Assembly: GCF_021740465.1 (NCBI RefSeq)
Contig: NZ_JAIOZR010000008.1
Span: forward strand, 29,630-93,629
Source of the DNA: Chlorobium sp.
GTDB lineage: Bacteria > Bacteroidota > Chlorobiia > Chlorobiales > Chlorobiaceae
Length of the DNA stretch: 64,000 nucleotides
Direction of reading: 5' to 3'
Shown here: one piece after another, positions 17,986 to 28,068 of the stretch
Layout of the letters: each line of letters begins with the position of its first letter
How positions within the stretch are numbered: position 1 is the first letter of the stretch
Made by a program: the position numbers and the translations under genes
Notes under the pieces: model-generated
The model's input: only the letters and a program-made list of their open reading frames with translations
Told to the model about the DNA's origin: nothing
The model's database searches: none

Positions 17986-18222
17986 ATGAAGCAGGTGAAA
18001 ATTCTTGGTACGGGGTGTGCGAAGTGCAACCAGCTTGCCGATGCGGTCAAAGCCGTTATTGCCCGCGAAGGCATCGATGCATCGGTGGAGAAGGTTGAGG
18101 ATATCCGGAAGATCATGGCCTACAACGTGCTTTCTACGCCGGCGCTTGTGGTCGATGAGGAGGTGTGCTGCAAGGGGCGGGTGCCTGAGAGCGATGAACT
18201 GAAAGAGATGTTAACGAGATAA
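17986..18222 (+). CDS. Small thioredoxin-like redox-active disulfide protein
   Basis: 78 residues starting MKQVKILGTGCAKCNQLADAV, with a CxxC active site (Cys11, Cys14) in the thioredoxin_3-type fold and the cis-proline segment LSTPALVVDEEV. A second vicinal pair, Cys61-Cys62 (EVCCKGR), follows. These mini-thioredoxins are frequent partners of ArsP/DUF318 permeases. Here it could reduce arsenate reductase or hand over thiol-bound arsenic; this role is inferred from the operon. Confidence 0.85.
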   Translation: MKQVKILGTGCAKCNQLADAVKAVIAREGIDASVEKVEDIRKIMAYNVLSTPALVVDEEVCCKGRVPESDELKEMLTR

Positions 18223-18234
18223 AAAATATAACCC

Positions 18235-18624
18235 ATGAATAACGCAGTTGAAGTCTGTCCGACGACAGCCCTTGGAATGATCGAAAAAGGCGCATTGCTT
18301 GTCGATGTGCGTGAAGCCGATGAAGTTGCGGAAGCATCGTTCGATGTTCCCGAAGTCATGCTGATTCCCTACAGCGAGTTTGAAGAGCGGTTCGGGGATA
18401 TCCCTGTCGATCGTGAGGTGGTTGTAGCCTGCAATGTTGGAGAGCGCAGCCTCATGGCGACATATTTTCTCATGAACCACGGGTATGAAAAGGTTGCGAA
18501 CATGCAGTACGGCATTGTCCGCTGGGCGGAGAAAGGGTTTCCCATGAGAGGGGAGCTGAAGCGCAAAACGGGAGGATGCTGCTGCGGTGACCGGGGAAGT
18601 GCGGGTGGCGGAAGCTGCTGCTGA
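18235..18624 (+). CDS. Rhodanese-domain protein with cysteine-rich tail
   Basis: 129 residues. A rhodanese fold is shown by LLVDVREADE and the active-site loop ACNVGERS with Cys66 as the persulfide-forming residue. The last 17 residues are a Gly/Cys tail (GGCCCGDRGSAGGGSCC) with five cysteines, unusual for rhodaneses and resembling a thiophilic-metal binding tail. It lies 12 nt after the thioredoxin-like gene and 17 nt before the permease. A role in sulfur transfer or in holding As(III) is inferred; no direct evidence distinguishes them. Confidence 0.82.
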   Translation: MNNAVEVCPTTALGMIEKGALLVDVREADEVAEASFDVPEVMLIPYSEFEERFGDIPVDREVVVACNVGERSLMATYFLMNHGYEKVANMQYGIVRWAEKGFPMRGELKRKTGGCCCGDRGSAGGGSCC

Positions 18625-18641
18625 GTAACTCCATCAAGTGA

Positions 18642-19703
18642 ATGAAAATGAATCAGCCCGAACAGACCTCCTCCAGCCTTAAGGCCGCCGCCATGACTGT
18701 CGCGGCGGCAGCTGCCTGGGTGCTGCTCTACGGAAATCTTGAACCGGTTGCGGATTTCCTGCTGGAGTCGGCGGGTATGAGCCGCGCGACCCGTTTCGGC
18801 GAGGCGCTGCACTTCTTCATCTACGAGGTGCCGAAGGTGCTCCTCCTGCTTACCGCTGTTGTGTTCGTGATGGGAGTCATACACACCTTCGTCTCTGCGG
18901 AGCGGACGCGGGCCATCCTGTCGGGAAGGCGTCTCGGCGTCGGCAACGTGCTGGCCGCCTCGCTCGGTATCGTGACCCCGTTCTGCTCATGTTCGGCCGT
19001 GCCGCTTTTCATCGGGTTCCTGCAGGCCGGCGTGCCGCTCGGCGTCACCTTCTCTTTCCTGATTTCGGCTCCCATGGTCAACGAGGTGGCGCTTGCGCTG
19101 CTTTTCGGCATGTTCGGCTGGAAAGTCGCCCTGCTTTACATGGCTATGGGGCTGCTCGTGGCGATAGTCGCCGGCATGACTATCGGCCGGCTCGGTATGG
19201 AGCGCTGGCTCGAAGAGTGGGTGCAACAGATGCAGCAGAACTGCAGCTGCGGTGCCGATGAAACGGGCGAAGCCATGAGCTGGAAAAGTCGCCTGCAAAA
19301 TGGAGTGACGCACGTGCGCGAGATTGTGGGCAAGGTGTGGCTTTACATCGTGCTTGGCGTCGGTCTCGGCGCGGGCATTCACGGCTACGTTCCGGAGAAC
19401 TTCATGGCTTCGATCATGGGTAGAGAGGCATGGTGGTCGGTACCTGCAGCGGTGCTGCTCGGTGTGCCGATGTACTCGAACGCTGCCGGCATCCTGCCCG
19501 TGGTGCAGGCACTGCTCGGCAAGGGCGCTGCGCTCGGTACGGTCATGGCTTTCATGATGAGCGTGATCGCGCTCTCCGCTCCCGAGATGATCATATTGCG
19601 CAAGGTGCTCAAGCCCCGGCTCATCGCGGTATTCGCCGGTGTGGTGGCTGCCGGGATCATGCTGGTGGGGTTTGTCTTCAACGTAGTCTTTCCAACCTTA
19701 TGA
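18642..19703 (+). CDS. ArsP/DUF318-type permease
   Basis: 353 residues, about eight membrane helices. The family signature TPFCSCSAVPLFIGFLQ near residues 107-123 contains the paired cysteines conserved in ArsP-type permeases, which export trivalent organoarsenicals. A second related half follows (VPMYSNAAGILPVVQALLGKG), with a cytoplasmic loop between them carrying QNCSCGADE. Substrate is inferred from the operon; other members of the family have unclear substrates. Start codon chosen at 18642 (MKMNQPEQ), with 18648 also possible. Confidence 0.85.
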   Translation: MKMNQPEQTSSSLKAAAMTVAAAAAWVLLYGNLEPVADFLLESAGMSRATRFGEALHFFIYEVPKVLLLLTAVVFVMGVIHTFVSAERTRAILSGRRLGVGNVLAASLGIVTPFCSCSAVPLFIGFLQAGVPLGVTFSFLISAPMVNEVALALLFGMFGWKVALLYMAMGLLVAIVAGMTIGRLGMERWLEEWVQQMQQNCSCGADETGEAMSWKSRLQNGVTHVREIVGKVWLYIVLGVGLGAGIHGYVPENFMASIMGREAWWSVPAAVLLGVPMYSNAAGILPVVQALLGKGAALGTVMAFMMSVIALSAPEMIILRKVLKPRLIAVFAGVVAAGIMLVGFVFNVVFPTL

Positions 19704-19722
19704 CCATAATTTAACAACAACC

Positions 19723-20151
19723 ATGAAACAGTCCGTGCTCATTCTCTGTACCGGAAACTCCTGTCGGAGCCAGATGGCCGAGGGGTTTCTGCGCTCGTTC
19801 GATCCTGAACTCGAAGTCTTTTCGGCAGGTACGAAACCTGCCGAAGCGGTGCATCCGCTTGCCGTTGCGGTGATGCGCGAAGAGTGGATCGACATCGGCG
19901 GCTACCGTCCGAAAAGCGTCGATGAATTCACTTCAAGGCCGTTCGACTGGGTGGTGACGGTCTGCGATGGGGCAAAGGAGAGCTGCCCGCTCTTTACCGG
20001 AGAGGTGAAGCACCGGGTGCACATCGGGTTCGACGATCCTGCTGAAGCCGAAGGGAGCCGCGAAGAGCGGCTTGCTGTCTTCCGCCGGGTCCGCGACGAA
20101 ATCCGCGAAGGGTTCAGAAGTTTCTACAACACAATGAAGACGGGAGGGTAG
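19723..20151 (+). CDS. arsC: Arsenate reductase, thioredoxin-coupled type
   Basis: 142 residues of the low-molecular-weight phosphatase-related ArsC family. The P-loop [14 protein letters not shown] carries the catalytic Cys9 in a CX5R motif, and the redox relay cysteines are Cys81 and Cys88 ([14 protein letters not shown]). This pattern matches the thioredoxin-dependent ArsC rather than the glutaredoxin type. It reduces arsenate to arsenite for export by the ACR3 protein encoded 4 nt downstream. Confidence 0.95.
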   Translation: MKQSVLILCTGNSCRSQMAEGFLRSFDPELEVFSAGTKPAEAVHPLAVAVMREEWIDIGGYRPKSVDEFTSRPFDWVVTVCDGAKESCPLFTGEVKHRVHIGFDDPAEAEGSREERLAVFRRVRDEIREGFRSFYNTMKTGG

Positions 20152-20155
20152 CACC

Positions 20156-21211
20156 ATGGGCATGTCAACCAGACAACTCTCCTTTCTCGACCGCTATCTC
20201 ACGCTCTGGATATTCCTCGCCATGGGTATCGGCGTGCTTTCCGGCTACCTCGTTCCAGGTACGGCAGCGTTCTGGAACACGTTTCAGTCGGGTACCACCA
20301 ATATTCCCATCGCCATAGGGCTTATCGTCATGATGTATCCTCCCCTGGCCAAGGTGAAGTACGAGGAGCTGGGCGACGTTTTCCGCAACACGAGAGTGCT
20401 CGGACTTTCGCTCCTGCAGAACTGGGTGATCGGACCGGTGCTCATGTTCGTGCTTGCCGTGCTTTTTCTTTCCGATATGCCGCATTATATGGCCGGCCTC
20501 ATCATGATCGGCCTTGCGCGCTGCATCGCCATGGTGATCGTCTGGAACGAGCTGGCAAAAGGCGATACGGAGTACGCTGCAGGTCTCGTTGCCTTCAACT
20601 CGGTCTTTCAGGTGCTTTTCTTCTCCGTCTACGCGTGGGTCTTCCTCACGGTGCTGCCCGGCTGGCTCGGCCTCTCGTCCTTCAGGGTCGATATCACCAT
20701 CGCCGAAATCGCCTCGTCGGTCTTCATCTATCTCGGCGTACCCTTCATAGCGGGTTTTCTTACCCGGTTCTTCATGCTCCGCCTCAAAGGCAGGGAGTGG
20801 TACGAAACCGTTTTTGTGCCGCGGATCAGTCCGCTTACGCTGGTTGCGCTGCTCTTTACCATTGTGGTGATGTTCTCGCTCAAAGGCGAGTATATCGTGA
20901 AAATTCCAATGGATGTCGTTCGCATCGCCATACCGCTTCTCTGCTACTTCGTCATCATGTTCCTCGTCTCGTTTTACATGGGCCGCAAGGTGGGTGCGGA
21001 TTACTCGAAAACAGCCACGCTCTCCTTCACGGCGGCAAGCAACAACTTCGAGCTTGCCATAGCGGTTGCCGTGGCGGTGTTCGGCATCGATTCCGGAGAG
21101 GCGTTCGCTGCCGTGATCGGGCCGCTCGTGGAGGTTCCGGCGCTTATCGGCCTTGTGAATGTCTCCTTGTGGTTCAGGGAGAAATGGTTCGGCGAGGGAA
21201 CTGAAGGCTGA
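20156..21211 (+). CDS. acr3: Arsenite efflux permease, ACR3 family
   Basis: 351 residues with about ten membrane helices. Typical ACR3 stretches are [38 protein letters not shown] (with the conserved Cys123 thought to bind As(III)), and [20 protein letters not shown] followed by [14 protein letters not shown]. It pumps arsenite out of the cytoplasm using the membrane potential. It is the last gene of the ars operon and follows arsC by 4 nt; a starting GTG or ATG a few codons later (MSTRQLS) is also possible. Confidence 0.94.
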   Translation: MGMSTRQLSFLDRYLTLWIFLAMGIGVLSGYLVPGTAAFWNTFQSGTTNIPIAIGLIVMMYPPLAKVKYEELGDVFRNTRVLGLSLLQNWVIGPVLMFVLAVLFLSDMPHYMAGLIMIGLARCIAMVIVWNELAKGDTEYAAGLVAFNSVFQVLFFSVYAWVFLTVLPGWLGLSSFRVDITIAEIASSVFIYLGVPFIAGFLTRFFMLRLKGREWYETVFVPRISPLTLVALLFTIVVMFSLKGEYIVKIPMDVVRIAIPLLCYFVIMFLVSFYMGRKVGADYSKTATLSFTAASNNFELAIAVAVAVFGIDSGEAFAAVIGPLVEVPALIGLVNVSLWFREKWFGEGTEG

Positions 21212-21228
21212 ATCTCCTTCAGGAGATT
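21211..21228 (+). terminator. Weak hairpin after the arsenic operon
   Basis: AATCTCC-TTCA-GGAGATT forms a 7-bp perfect stem that begins at the last base of the acr3 stop codon. No T-run follows directly, so it is a poor intrinsic terminator; a smaller T-tailed hairpin lies at 21242-21258. Confidence 0.4.
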
Positions 21229-21290
21229 TGATCGTTAATGGAAGCTTGCGGCTTTTTTATTATACTGTCATTCGTCCGGTTTCTCCTTAT

Positions 21291-21307
21291 GTTATCCTTG
21301 CGATAAC
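21291..21307. promoter_or_regulatory. Perfect inverted repeat GTTATC-N5-GATAAC
   Basis: The palindrome sits 64 bp upstream of the LolD-like gene and shares TTGCGATAA with the palindrome at 17952. It may be a further site of the same regulator or an unrelated operator. Confidence 0.4.
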
Positions 21308-21370
21308 TCTCGACCGTAATCTGCGGATACGATGGCCGGGCTTGTAACCGTTTAAAGAGCTGTAAATCTG

Positions 21371-22087
21371 ATGTCTACGGAAATTCTCAGGCTCGAGGGC
21401 ATCCGCAGGGAGCTGGAACTGTCGCGCGATGTGCGCCAGACCATCATCCCGAACCTTTCAATGCAAATCACGGCAGGGGAATTCGTTGCCATTACGGGGC
21501 CTTCGGGATCCGGCAAGTCCACGCTGCTCTACATCATGGGAGGGCTCGACAAACCCAGTTTCGGAAAGGTCTGGCTGGATGGAGAGGAGATCACCGAAAA
21601 GGAAGAAACCGCGATGACCCGCATACGGAACGAGAAAATAGGGTTCATCTATCAGTTTCATTTTCTCCTGCCCGAGTTCAACGCCGTGGAGAATGTGAGC
21701 ATGCCGATGATGATCAACGGACGGTTCACCAAAAAGGAGATCCGGGCGCGGGCCATGATGCTGCTTGATACCGTGGGTCTGGAGAACAAGTACACCAATA
21801 AACCCAGTCAGCTTTCAGGCGGTCAGCAGCAGCGTGTTGCCATTGCGCGGGCCCTTGCCAATGAGCCGAAGGTATTGCTTGGCGACGAGCCGACCGGTAA
21901 CCTCGATTCGAAATCCGCGCGCAACGTCTATGAACTCTTCGATCGCCTCAACCGGGAACTGAACCAGACGGTGATTGTCGTTACGCACGACGATGAGCTT
22001 GCCAACCGCGCCGGGCGGAGAATCCATCTCGTTGACGGCATGATCGAGAGCGATAGCTTGCTGAAGAACGCGGCACTTTCCGTATAA
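21371..22087 (+). CDS. LolD-like ABC transporter ATPase
   Basis: 238 residues. Walker [11 protein letters not shown]-loop [18 protein letters not shown], signature [15 protein letters not shown], Walker [13 protein letters not shown] and the switch His in VVTHDDEL are all intact. The Q-loop sequence is characteristic of the LolD/MacB branch, which energises lipoprotein release or MacB-type efflux at the inner membrane. No permease gene is adjacent, which is common for lolD in this group. The exact partner is not determined here. Confidence 0.85.
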   Translation: MSTEILRLEGIRRELELSRDVRQTIIPNLSMQITAGEFVAITGPSGSGKSTLLYIMGGLDKPSFGKVWLDGEEITEKEETAMTRIRNEKIGFIYQFHFLLPEFNAVENVSMPMMINGRFTKKEIRARAMMLLDTVGLENKYTNKPSQLSGGQQQRVAIARALANEPKVLLGDEPTGNLDSKSARNVYELFDRLNRELNQTVIVVTHDDELANRAGRRIHLVDGMIESDSLLKNAALSV

Positions 22088-22117
22088 TGAGGCTGTAACC
22101 AAAATACCCTTCTCTCT

Positions 22118-23659
22118 ATGCCTTCCTCAGCCCTCCAACAGATACGTTACTCCTGTCCGCTCGTTTACGAGGCTTTCAGCTCTTTCTCCGATGGGGAGCG
22201 TCATCTGCAGCGTATCATGGAGCTTGACCGGTACTGGCAGGCTCCTTCGGGAACGTTTCCCCGTGTCGTCATGCCCGGCTCGGAGCTTCCGGAGGGAGCG
22301 GCTGTAAGCGGGGAGTTTGATCTGATCTACGCGGGGGGCACCCTGAGCTTCCTGCATGCCGCGGTCATGGTTAAGCAGCATAATCGGAAGGTGCTGGTGT
22401 TCGATCGTCATTTTCCAGCCCAGTCTACGAGGGACTGGAATATTTCACGTGATGAACTGCTGCGGCTTGCCGGCAAGGGAGTGTACACCACGGCCGAGCT
22501 CGATTCGGTAATTGTACGCCGCTATACATCAGGGTGGGTGGAGTTCTACAAACCTGACGGGAGTCAGACACGGCTCTCCATGCAGCACGTGCTCGACTGT
22601 GCCGTGGATGCCGACCGGTTACTCGGTATGGCCAAAGCACGGGTGCTTTCCGGGCAGGGGAACAGTGTGCTTGACGGCATGAGTTTTTCTGCCTGTTACC
22701 GGTTTTCCGATCATATTGTCGTCGAAGTCGAAGACCGTGGAGGCGCAAGGTTTTACTACCGGGCAAAAGTGCTTGTCGATGTCATGGGCATTCTTTCGCC
22801 CATTGCCCGCCAGCTCAACGACGGTCGTCCCCAGACGCATGTCTGCCCCACCGTGGGCACTATCGCCAGCGGTTTTGACAATGCCGACTTCGATACCGGA
22901 GAGATTCTGGCAAGTACCGGTCCGGCGGAAACCCTCGGCGGTGCGGGGCGCCAGCTTATCTGGGAGGGGTTTCCGGCTGAAGGTGAACGGTATATAACCT
23001 ATCTGTTTTTTTACGACGAGGTCGATTCGGAAAATGACAAAACGCTGCTCGGTCTTTTCGAGACCTATTTCAGGAGACTGCCCGAGTACAAGCAGCCAGG
23101 CAGGAATTTCGTGATCCACCGCCCGGTCTACGGCATCATTCCTGCCTACTTTCATGACGGCATCAGCCGTACCAGGGTTATTGCCGACGACCGTATCGTA
23201 CTGTTCGGCGATGCAGCCTCGCTTGCCTCTCCCCTGACCTTCTGCGGCTTCGGTTCGATGGTGCGGAACCTGCAGCGGCTTACCGACGGGCTTGAGCAGG
23301 CGCTGTGTGATGATCTCCTCTCAAAAGAACATCTGGCCTCCGTCAGCGCCTACGAGCCGAATGTGGCTTCGATGGCCAATCTCATGAAGTACATGTGCTT
23401 CAATGCGAAGACCGACGAACCGAATTTTGTCAACGACATGATGAACGAGGTCATGATTGTGCTCGACCAGCTTCCAGAGCGCTACCGTGAGGCCATGTTC
23501 CGTGACGAGTTGAAACTCGAAGAGCTGTTAACGGTCATGCTGAAGGTAGCCTTGCGATACCCGAAAATCATATACGCCACATGGGAGAAGCTCGGTATAC
23601 AGGGATCGCTCGGTTTTCTGAAAAACCTTGCCGGCTGGGCGTTTTCATCGACGAAATGA
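22118..23659 (+). CDS. cruA: Lycopene cyclase, CruA/CruP family
   Basis: 513 residues of an FAD-dependent flavoprotein. The N-terminal Rossmann segment [16 protein letters not shown] is followed by KVLVFDRHF and [12 protein letters not shown]; the WNISR motif is distinctive of the CruA/CruP cyclases. The second FAD contact is [20 protein letters not shown]. CruA makes the beta or gamma rings of chlorobactene- or isorenieratene-type carotenoids of green sulfur bacteria. I cannot separate CruA from CruB or CruP by eye, so the symbol is provisional. Its stop overlaps the ligA start (ATGA). Confidence 0.7.
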   Translation: MPSSALQQIRYSCPLVYEAFSSFSDGERHLQRIMELDRYWQAPSGTFPRVVMPGSELPEGAAVSGEFDLIYAGGTLSFLHAAVMVKQHNRKVLVFDRHFPAQSTRDWNISRDELLRLAGKGVYTTAELDSVIVRRYTSGWVEFYKPDGSQTRLSMQHVLDCAVDADRLLGMAKARVLSGQGNSVLDGMSFSACYRFSDHIVVEVEDRGGARFYYRAKVLVDVMGILSPIARQLNDGRPQTHVCPTVGTIASGFDNADFDTGEILASTGPAETLGGAGRQLIWEGFPAEGERYITYLFFYDEVDSENDKTLLGLFETYFRRLPEYKQPGRNFVIHRPVYGIIPAYFHDGISRTRVIADDRIVLFGDAASLASPLTFCGFGSMVRNLQRLTDGLEQALCDDLLSKEHLASVSAYEPNVASMANLMKYMCFNAKTDEPNFVNDMMNEVMIVLDQLPERYREAMFRDELKLEELLTVMLKVALRYPKIIYATWEKLGIQGSLGFLKNLAGWAFSSTK

Positions 23660-25689
23660 AAGAAGGAATGGAGAGAGACAAGGCCGCCGTCGAGATCGGG
23701 AGGCTTCGTACGGAGATTGAGCGCCATAACTATCTGTATTATGTGCGGGCAACGCCCGAAATATCCGATTACGACTTCGACAAGCTGCTTGAGCGGCTCA
23801 TTGAGCTGGAACGCGAGTTTCCTGATCTGTTGACACCCAATAGTCCCTCCCAGCGAGTCGGAGGGCAGATAACCAGAGAGTTTCCGACGGTTCTCCACCG
23901 TGAGCCGATGCTCAGTCTGTCCAACACCTACTCTCTCGGAGATGTGGCCGATTTTTACGATCGGGTCAAAAAGCTGCTGTACGAGGAGGGTATCCAGAAG
24001 CAGGAGATGGTGGCCGAACTGAAGTTCGACGGTGTTGCCGTCAGCCTGATCTACCGTGACGGCCTGCTGGTTCAGGGTGCGACGAGGGGCGATGGCGTCA
24101 GGGGAGACGATATTACCGTCAATCTGAGAACCATTCCAACCATTCCGCTCCGCCTCGATGCCTCTTTTTCCCGTCAGCTTCAAGGCGATGACCGGGAGAT
24201 CGAGGTTCGCGGAGAGGTGTTCATGCGCCGAGAGGATTTCGAAAACCTGAACGAGGGGCGACCCGATGAGGATCGGTTTGCCAATCCCCGCAATGCCACA
24301 GCCGGCACCCTGAAGCTGCAGGACTCCGCCGAGGTAGCCCGTCGCCGGATGACCTTTGTGGCCTATTTTCTCAAAGGCATTGCCAATGAAAATATCCGGC
24401 ATCTCGACCGGCTCAGGCTGCTTGAAAAGCTGGGCTTTTATACCGGCGGCCATTACCTGTTCTGCAGTGAACTCAGAGATATCGAACGCTTTATAGGCGA
24501 CTGGGAAAAAAAGCGCCATACGCTACCCTACGAAACCGACGGTGTGGTGTTGAAACTTGACGATGTAACTCTGTGGGACAGGCTCGGGGCTACATCAAAA
24601 AGTCCCCGCTGGGCAATCGCCTACAAATACCCTGCCCAGCAGGCGAAAACCGAGCTGCTCGGGGTACTCTTTCAGGTAGGCAGGCTCGGCACCATCACGC
24701 CGGTTGCGGAACTGAAGCCGGTCAAGCTTGCCGGGTCAACGGTATCCCGCTCCACCCTGCACAATTTCGATGAAATCGATCGGCTTGGCGTACGTGTTCA
24801 TGACCAGGTAGTCATTGAAAAGTCCGGAGAGGTGATTCCAAAGATCATCCGGGTCGCCCTGGAGGAGCGTTCGTTGTTCACCGAATCAATTGTCGTCCCG
24901 GAACGTTGCCCTTCCTGCGATACGCTCCTGGTGAAGCTGGAAGGCGAGGTGAGCTGGTACTGTCCGAACGAAGAGGAGTGTCCAGCGCAGATACGGGGAA
25001 GGGTTCTGCATTTCGCTTCGCGCAACGCCATGGATATCCAGTCGCTCGGCGTTGCACTGGTCGATCAGCTGGTCGGCAGGGGGCTCGTCAGGGATCCGGG
25101 TGATCTCTACACTCTGCAGGTATCGCAGCTCGAAGGGCTGGAACGCATGGGCACAAAATCGGCCCTGAACCTCATGCGTGCGCTCGATGAAAGTCGCAGC
25201 CGCAGTTATGAACGGCTGCTTTACGCACTCGGTATCCGCCATGTCGGCCAGGCTACCGCTCGGGAACTTGCAAGGGCATATCCCCGGCTCGGATTGCTCC
25301 GGGAGGCCGATGAAGAGGAGCTTTCCTCGGTACCGGATATCGGCCCTGTTGTCGCCCGCAGCATTATCGACTATTTCCTCAAGCCCTCGACGCAGGTTCT
25401 TGTCAGGAAGTTGCAGGAGGCCGGTCTTCCGTTCAGGGCTGCCGAACCTCAAGAGCTGGTAAACCGGAATTTCGAGGGAATGACGGTTGTCTTTACCGGA
25501 GAGCTCGAGAGGTACGGCCGAAGCAAGGCCTCGGGACTCGTGATGGCGCGGGGAGGAAAGGTTGTCAATTCGGTTAGCCGGAACACCACTCTTGTTGTGA
25601 CGGGAAAGGATGCCGGCAGCAAGCTCGAAAAAGCGCTTAAACTTGGCGTGAGGGTTGTCAGTGAGGAGGAATTTGCTTCAATGCTTTAG
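23656..25689 (+). CDS. ligA: NAD-dependent DNA ligase
   Basis: 677 residues, full length. Order of domains: Ia ([20 protein letters not shown]), the adenylation domain with catalytic Lys in [11 protein letters not shown] and [11 protein letters not shown], the OB fold, a four-Cys zinc finger ([10 protein letters not shown]...[13 protein letters not shown]), HhH repeats ([14 protein letters not shown]) and a C-terminal BRCT domain ([17 protein letters not shown]). It seals nicks in replication and repair. The start ATG at 23656 overlaps the cyclase stop by 4 nt; the frame continues upstream but without homology. Confidence 0.97.
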   Translation: MKEGMERDKAAVEIGRLRTEIERHNYLYYVRATPEISDYDFDKLLERLIELEREFPDLLTPNSPSQRVGGQITREFPTVLHREPMLSLSNTYSLGDVADFYDRVKKLLYEEGIQKQEMVAELKFDGVAVSLIYRDGLLVQGATRGDGVRGDDITVNLRTIPTIPLRLDASFSRQLQGDDREIEVRGEVFMRREDFENLNEGRPDEDRFANPRNATAGTLKLQDSAEVARRRMTFVAYFLKGIANENIRHLDRLRLLEKLGFYTGGHYLFCSELRDIERFIGDWEKKRHTLPYETDGVVLKLDDVTLWDRLGATSKSPRWAIAYKYPAQQAKTELLGVLFQVGRLGTITPVAELKPVKLAGSTVSRSTLHNFDEIDRLGVRVHDQVVIEKSGEVIPKIIRVALEERSLFTESIVVPERCPSCDTLLVKLEGEVSWYCPNEEECPAQIRGRVLHFASRNAMDIQSLGVALVDQLVGRGLVRDPGDLYTLQVSQLEGLERMGTKSALNLMRALDESRSRSYERLLYALGIRHVGQATARELARAYPRLGLLREADEEELSSVPDIGPVVARSIIDYFLKPSTQVLVRKLQEAGLPFRAAEPQELVNRNFEGMTVVFTGELERYGRSKASGLVMARGGKVVNSVSRNTTLVVTGKDAGSKLEKALKLGVRVVSEEEFASML

Positions 25690-25701
25690 ACAATTGCCGT
25701 T

Positions 25702-26349
25702 ATGAATCCCCATTACAGGGTGGCTATTTTTGGATCGGCGAGAATCAGGGAGGGCGACCGGGACTATCAGGATGTGTTCCGTATCGCCCGGGGCCTTGCC
25801 GCAGCCGGTTTCGACATCGTCACGGGCGGCGGACCCGGCCTCATGCAGGCCGCCAATTCCGGCTCGAAAGCCGCACAGTCGGAAACCCGTTCTATAGGTC
25901 TGAACATCAAGCTGCCAAGGGAACAGGATCCGAACCCCTTCCTCGACATCAAGCAGGAATTTCCGATTTTCAGCAGCCGTCTCGATACCTTCATGCAGCT
26001 ATCCGATGCGGTTGTCGTCGCCCCGGGAGGGATCGGCACCCTTCTGGAACTGTTTTACGCATGGCAGCTTGTGCAGGTCGAGCATATCTGCGATACGCCC
26101 ATAATCCTTTACGGCGAAATCTGGACAAACCTGCTGGTCTGGCTGGAAACCGAGGTGCTCGAGAGAGGGCTTTTCAGCAGAAAGGAGATGCACATGATTT
26201 TTCACGCGACGGAACCGGAGCTGGTTGTTGATCTCGTCCGGAAAATCCATGCGGATCGCCTGAAAGAGGCTCACGCCTGCAAGAATTTTTCGAAATACAG
26301 AGTCGAATTGCGGTCATCCGACCGAACCGAAAATATTTCCCCTTTGTGA
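25702..26349 (+). CDS. LOG family (lysine decarboxylase-like) protein
   Basis: 215 residues with the Rossmann-like LOG fold motifs [12 protein letters not shown] and [17 protein letters not shown] (the PGGxGTxxE motif of nucleoside-monophosphate phosphoribohydrolases). Many relatives cleave cytokinin- or purine-nucleotide glycosidic bonds, although they are often mislabelled lysine decarboxylase. Physiological substrate here is unknown. It overlaps the VanZ-like gene by 4 nt. Confidence 0.85.
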   Translation: MNPHYRVAIFGSARIREGDRDYQDVFRIARGLAAAGFDIVTGGGPGLMQAANSGSKAAQSETRSIGLNIKLPREQDPNPFLDIKQEFPIFSSRLDTFMQLSDAVVVAPGGIGTLLELFYAWQLVQVEHICDTPIILYGEIWTNLLVWLETEVLERGLFSRKEMHMIFHATEPELVVDLVRKIHADRLKEAHACKNFSKYRVELRSSDRTENISPL

Positions 26350-26726
26350 AAAACATCAAGAGGTTTCTGACTATCGAAGGGCGGCTGCTGCTTGTTATCT
26401 GTATCGTACTGATAAGCAGGCTCGCTGTTCTGCCGTCGTCGTCCGTCAATACTGCGGCGTTTTCCGATAAGGTGCTGCATTTTCTGGCATTTTATCTGCT
26501 TTCCCTGCTTGTGGATTTCGCCTTTCCAAAAACGTCGTTCAATGCATTCAAGATCGTGTTTCTTCTTGGGTACGGCATTGCCATCGAGCTCGTCCAGTCA
26601 TTTTTTCCCTATCGAAGCTGCTCGTTTGCCGATATCGTCGCAGACAGCGCCGGCATAGCGGTTTATCTGTTTTCGATACCGCTGCTCAAGCGCATTCCGT
26701 TCATTCGTGAACGCTGGTCTCTGTGA
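26346..26726 (+). CDS. VanZ-like membrane protein
   Basis: 126 residues starting with GTG, with four hydrophobic segments and the family motifs [16 protein letters not shown] and [24 protein letters not shown] (Glu and Asp/Ala-Asp pattern). VanZ-like proteins are small integral membrane proteins of mostly unknown function; the namesake lowers teicoplanin sensitivity. Nothing in the context indicates antibiotic resistance. It converges on menG/ubiE. Confidence 0.8.
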   Translation: MKNIKRFLTIEGRLLLVICIVLISRLAVLPSSSVNTAAFSDKVLHFLAFYLLSLLVDFAFPKTSFNAFKIVFLLGYGIAIELVQSFFPYRSCSFADIVADSAGIAVYLFSIPLLKRIPFIRERWSL

Positions 26727-26751
26727 TGCTGACCGGAAGGCAGCCTGAGGC

Positions 26752-27477
26752 TTATTTGGAGGCTATGTAGAGGATAGAGGTTTCGAAAGTCATTGGGAAA
26801 TATTCCGCGCTTCGGAACCCGTTTTTTTTCAGGACAGCCGTGAAGGCTTCAGTCTGCGGAAACTGTTCGACAGAGTGGGGGAGATAGTCGTAGGCAAAGG
26901 TCGATTTACTGAACAGTGCCGCAATTTTCGGAAGCACTTTCTTGAAATAAATCAGGTAGAGCTTCTTTACAAGGTTATTACGGGGAATCATCGGTTCGAT
27001 GATGAACGCATGACCGCCGGGTTTGAGCACCCGGTGGAACTCTCGCATGCCCTGTTCGAGATTTTCGAAATTTCTCACGCCGAAACCGGCGCTGACTACA
27101 TCGAAGCTTGCCGTTTCGAACGGGAGTTTTTCGGCATAACCCTCATGGAAGGTGATGTCGGGATATTTCCTGCGGGCAATGACGAGCATTTCCGGAGAGA
27201 GGTCGAGAGCGGTGACTTTCGCTCCGGGGATTTTCGCCATGGATGCGGCAAGATCGCCGGTGCCTGTTGCAACATCGAGAATCCGGGGCGCAGGGTTGCC
27301 TGCAAGCAGCTTTTTTGCCCTTGCGGTTGTCGTAGCTCTCCAGTAATTGTCAATTCCGAGGCTCAGCAGATGGTTGAGAAAATCGTACGTCGGGGCAACC
27401 TCGTCGAACATGGTGCGGATCGAAGTTCGCGACTTTGTCTTGTTCAGCGATTTTGCTGTCTCTTTAGGTTGGCTCAT
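26752..27477 (-). CDS. ubiE: Demethylmenaquinone methyltransferase
   Basis: 241 residues of class I SAM methyltransferase. Motif I is [17 protein letters not shown]; the family signatures are [18 protein letters not shown] and [27 protein letters not shown], typical of UbiE/MenG. It adds the final methyl group to demethylmenaquinone, so it completes the pathway of the men operon 20 kb away. Also called menG. hisI lies 11 nt upstream and is probably cotranscribed. Confidence 0.94.
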   Translation of the reverse strand: MSQPKETAKSLNKTKSRTSIRTMFDEVAPTYDFLNHLLSLGIDNYWRATTTARAKKLLAGNPAPRILDVATGTGDLAASMAKIPGAKVTALDLSPEMLVIARRKYPDITFHEGYAEKLPFETASFDVVSAGFGVRNFENLEQGMREFHRVLKPGGHAFIIEPMIPRNNLVKKLYLIYFKKVLPKIAALFSKSTFAYDYLPHSVEQFPQTEAFTAVLKKNGFRSAEYFPMTFETSILYIASK

Positions 27478-27488
27478 TGATTGTTCTT

Positions 27489-27908
27489 TCAGCTTTTTTT
27501 GCCGTAAACTTCTTCGGGATCGAACATGAGCGTATCGCAGATCTCCATCGTAAGGTCATCTTTTGTCCGCCGGTAGAAACAGGAGTGGTATCCTACATGG
27601 CAGGCTCCTCCCTTCTGAGAAACCTTGAGCAGAAGGGTATCGCCGTCGCAGTCGATAAGGATATCATGAACCTCCTGCATGTTTCCGGACGATTCACCCT
27701 TGAGCCACAGTTTCTGGCGGCTTCGGCTCCAGTAACAGGCCTTTTTTCTTTCCAGGGTCATTTCAAGGCTTTCACGGTTCATCCAGGCCATCATCAGGAC
27801 TTTTCCGGTTTCGTGATCCTGCACAATCGCCGGCACAAGCCCCTTCTCATCGAATTTGACGGTTTCGAGAAAGCTTTTCTGCAGGTCTTGATTCTCGCTC
27901 ATCAGCAT
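27489..27908 (-). CDS. hisI: Phosphoribosyl-AMP cyclohydrolase
   Basis: 139 residues, cyclohydrolase domain only, without a fused HisE. Motifs are [29 protein letters not shown] (metal-binding Asp residues) and [15 protein letters not shown] (zinc-binding Cys residues). It opens the purine ring of PR-AMP in histidine synthesis. hisH and hisA lie at 38.8-40.2 kb, so the his genes are scattered. The start may be 27908 (MLMSENQ) or 27902. Confidence 0.95.
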   Translation of the reverse strand: MLMSENQDLQKSFLETVKFDEKGLVPAIVQDHETGKVLMMAWMNRESLEMTLERKKACYWSRSRQKLWLKGESSGNMQEVHDILIDCDGDTLLLKVSQKGGACHVGYHSCFYRRTKDDLTMEICDTLMFDPEEVYGKKS

Positions 27909-28068
27909 GTAATGATTAAGTATTTTTTATTGAGCCATCCAGGAACCCTGAATATTTATCAAAAACGTTTTTAAAGATTCATAAAATAATGGAAAAACCA
28001 AGGTTGGAATAGAGAAAAAGTTCAAAACATGTAACTTCCAAAAGCCAAATCCATAATGTCACAAGACT

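Noticed and set aside
23482..24519. 345-codon minus-strand frame inside ligA
   Set aside because: It is antisense to ligA, whose domains and catalytic residues are all intact.
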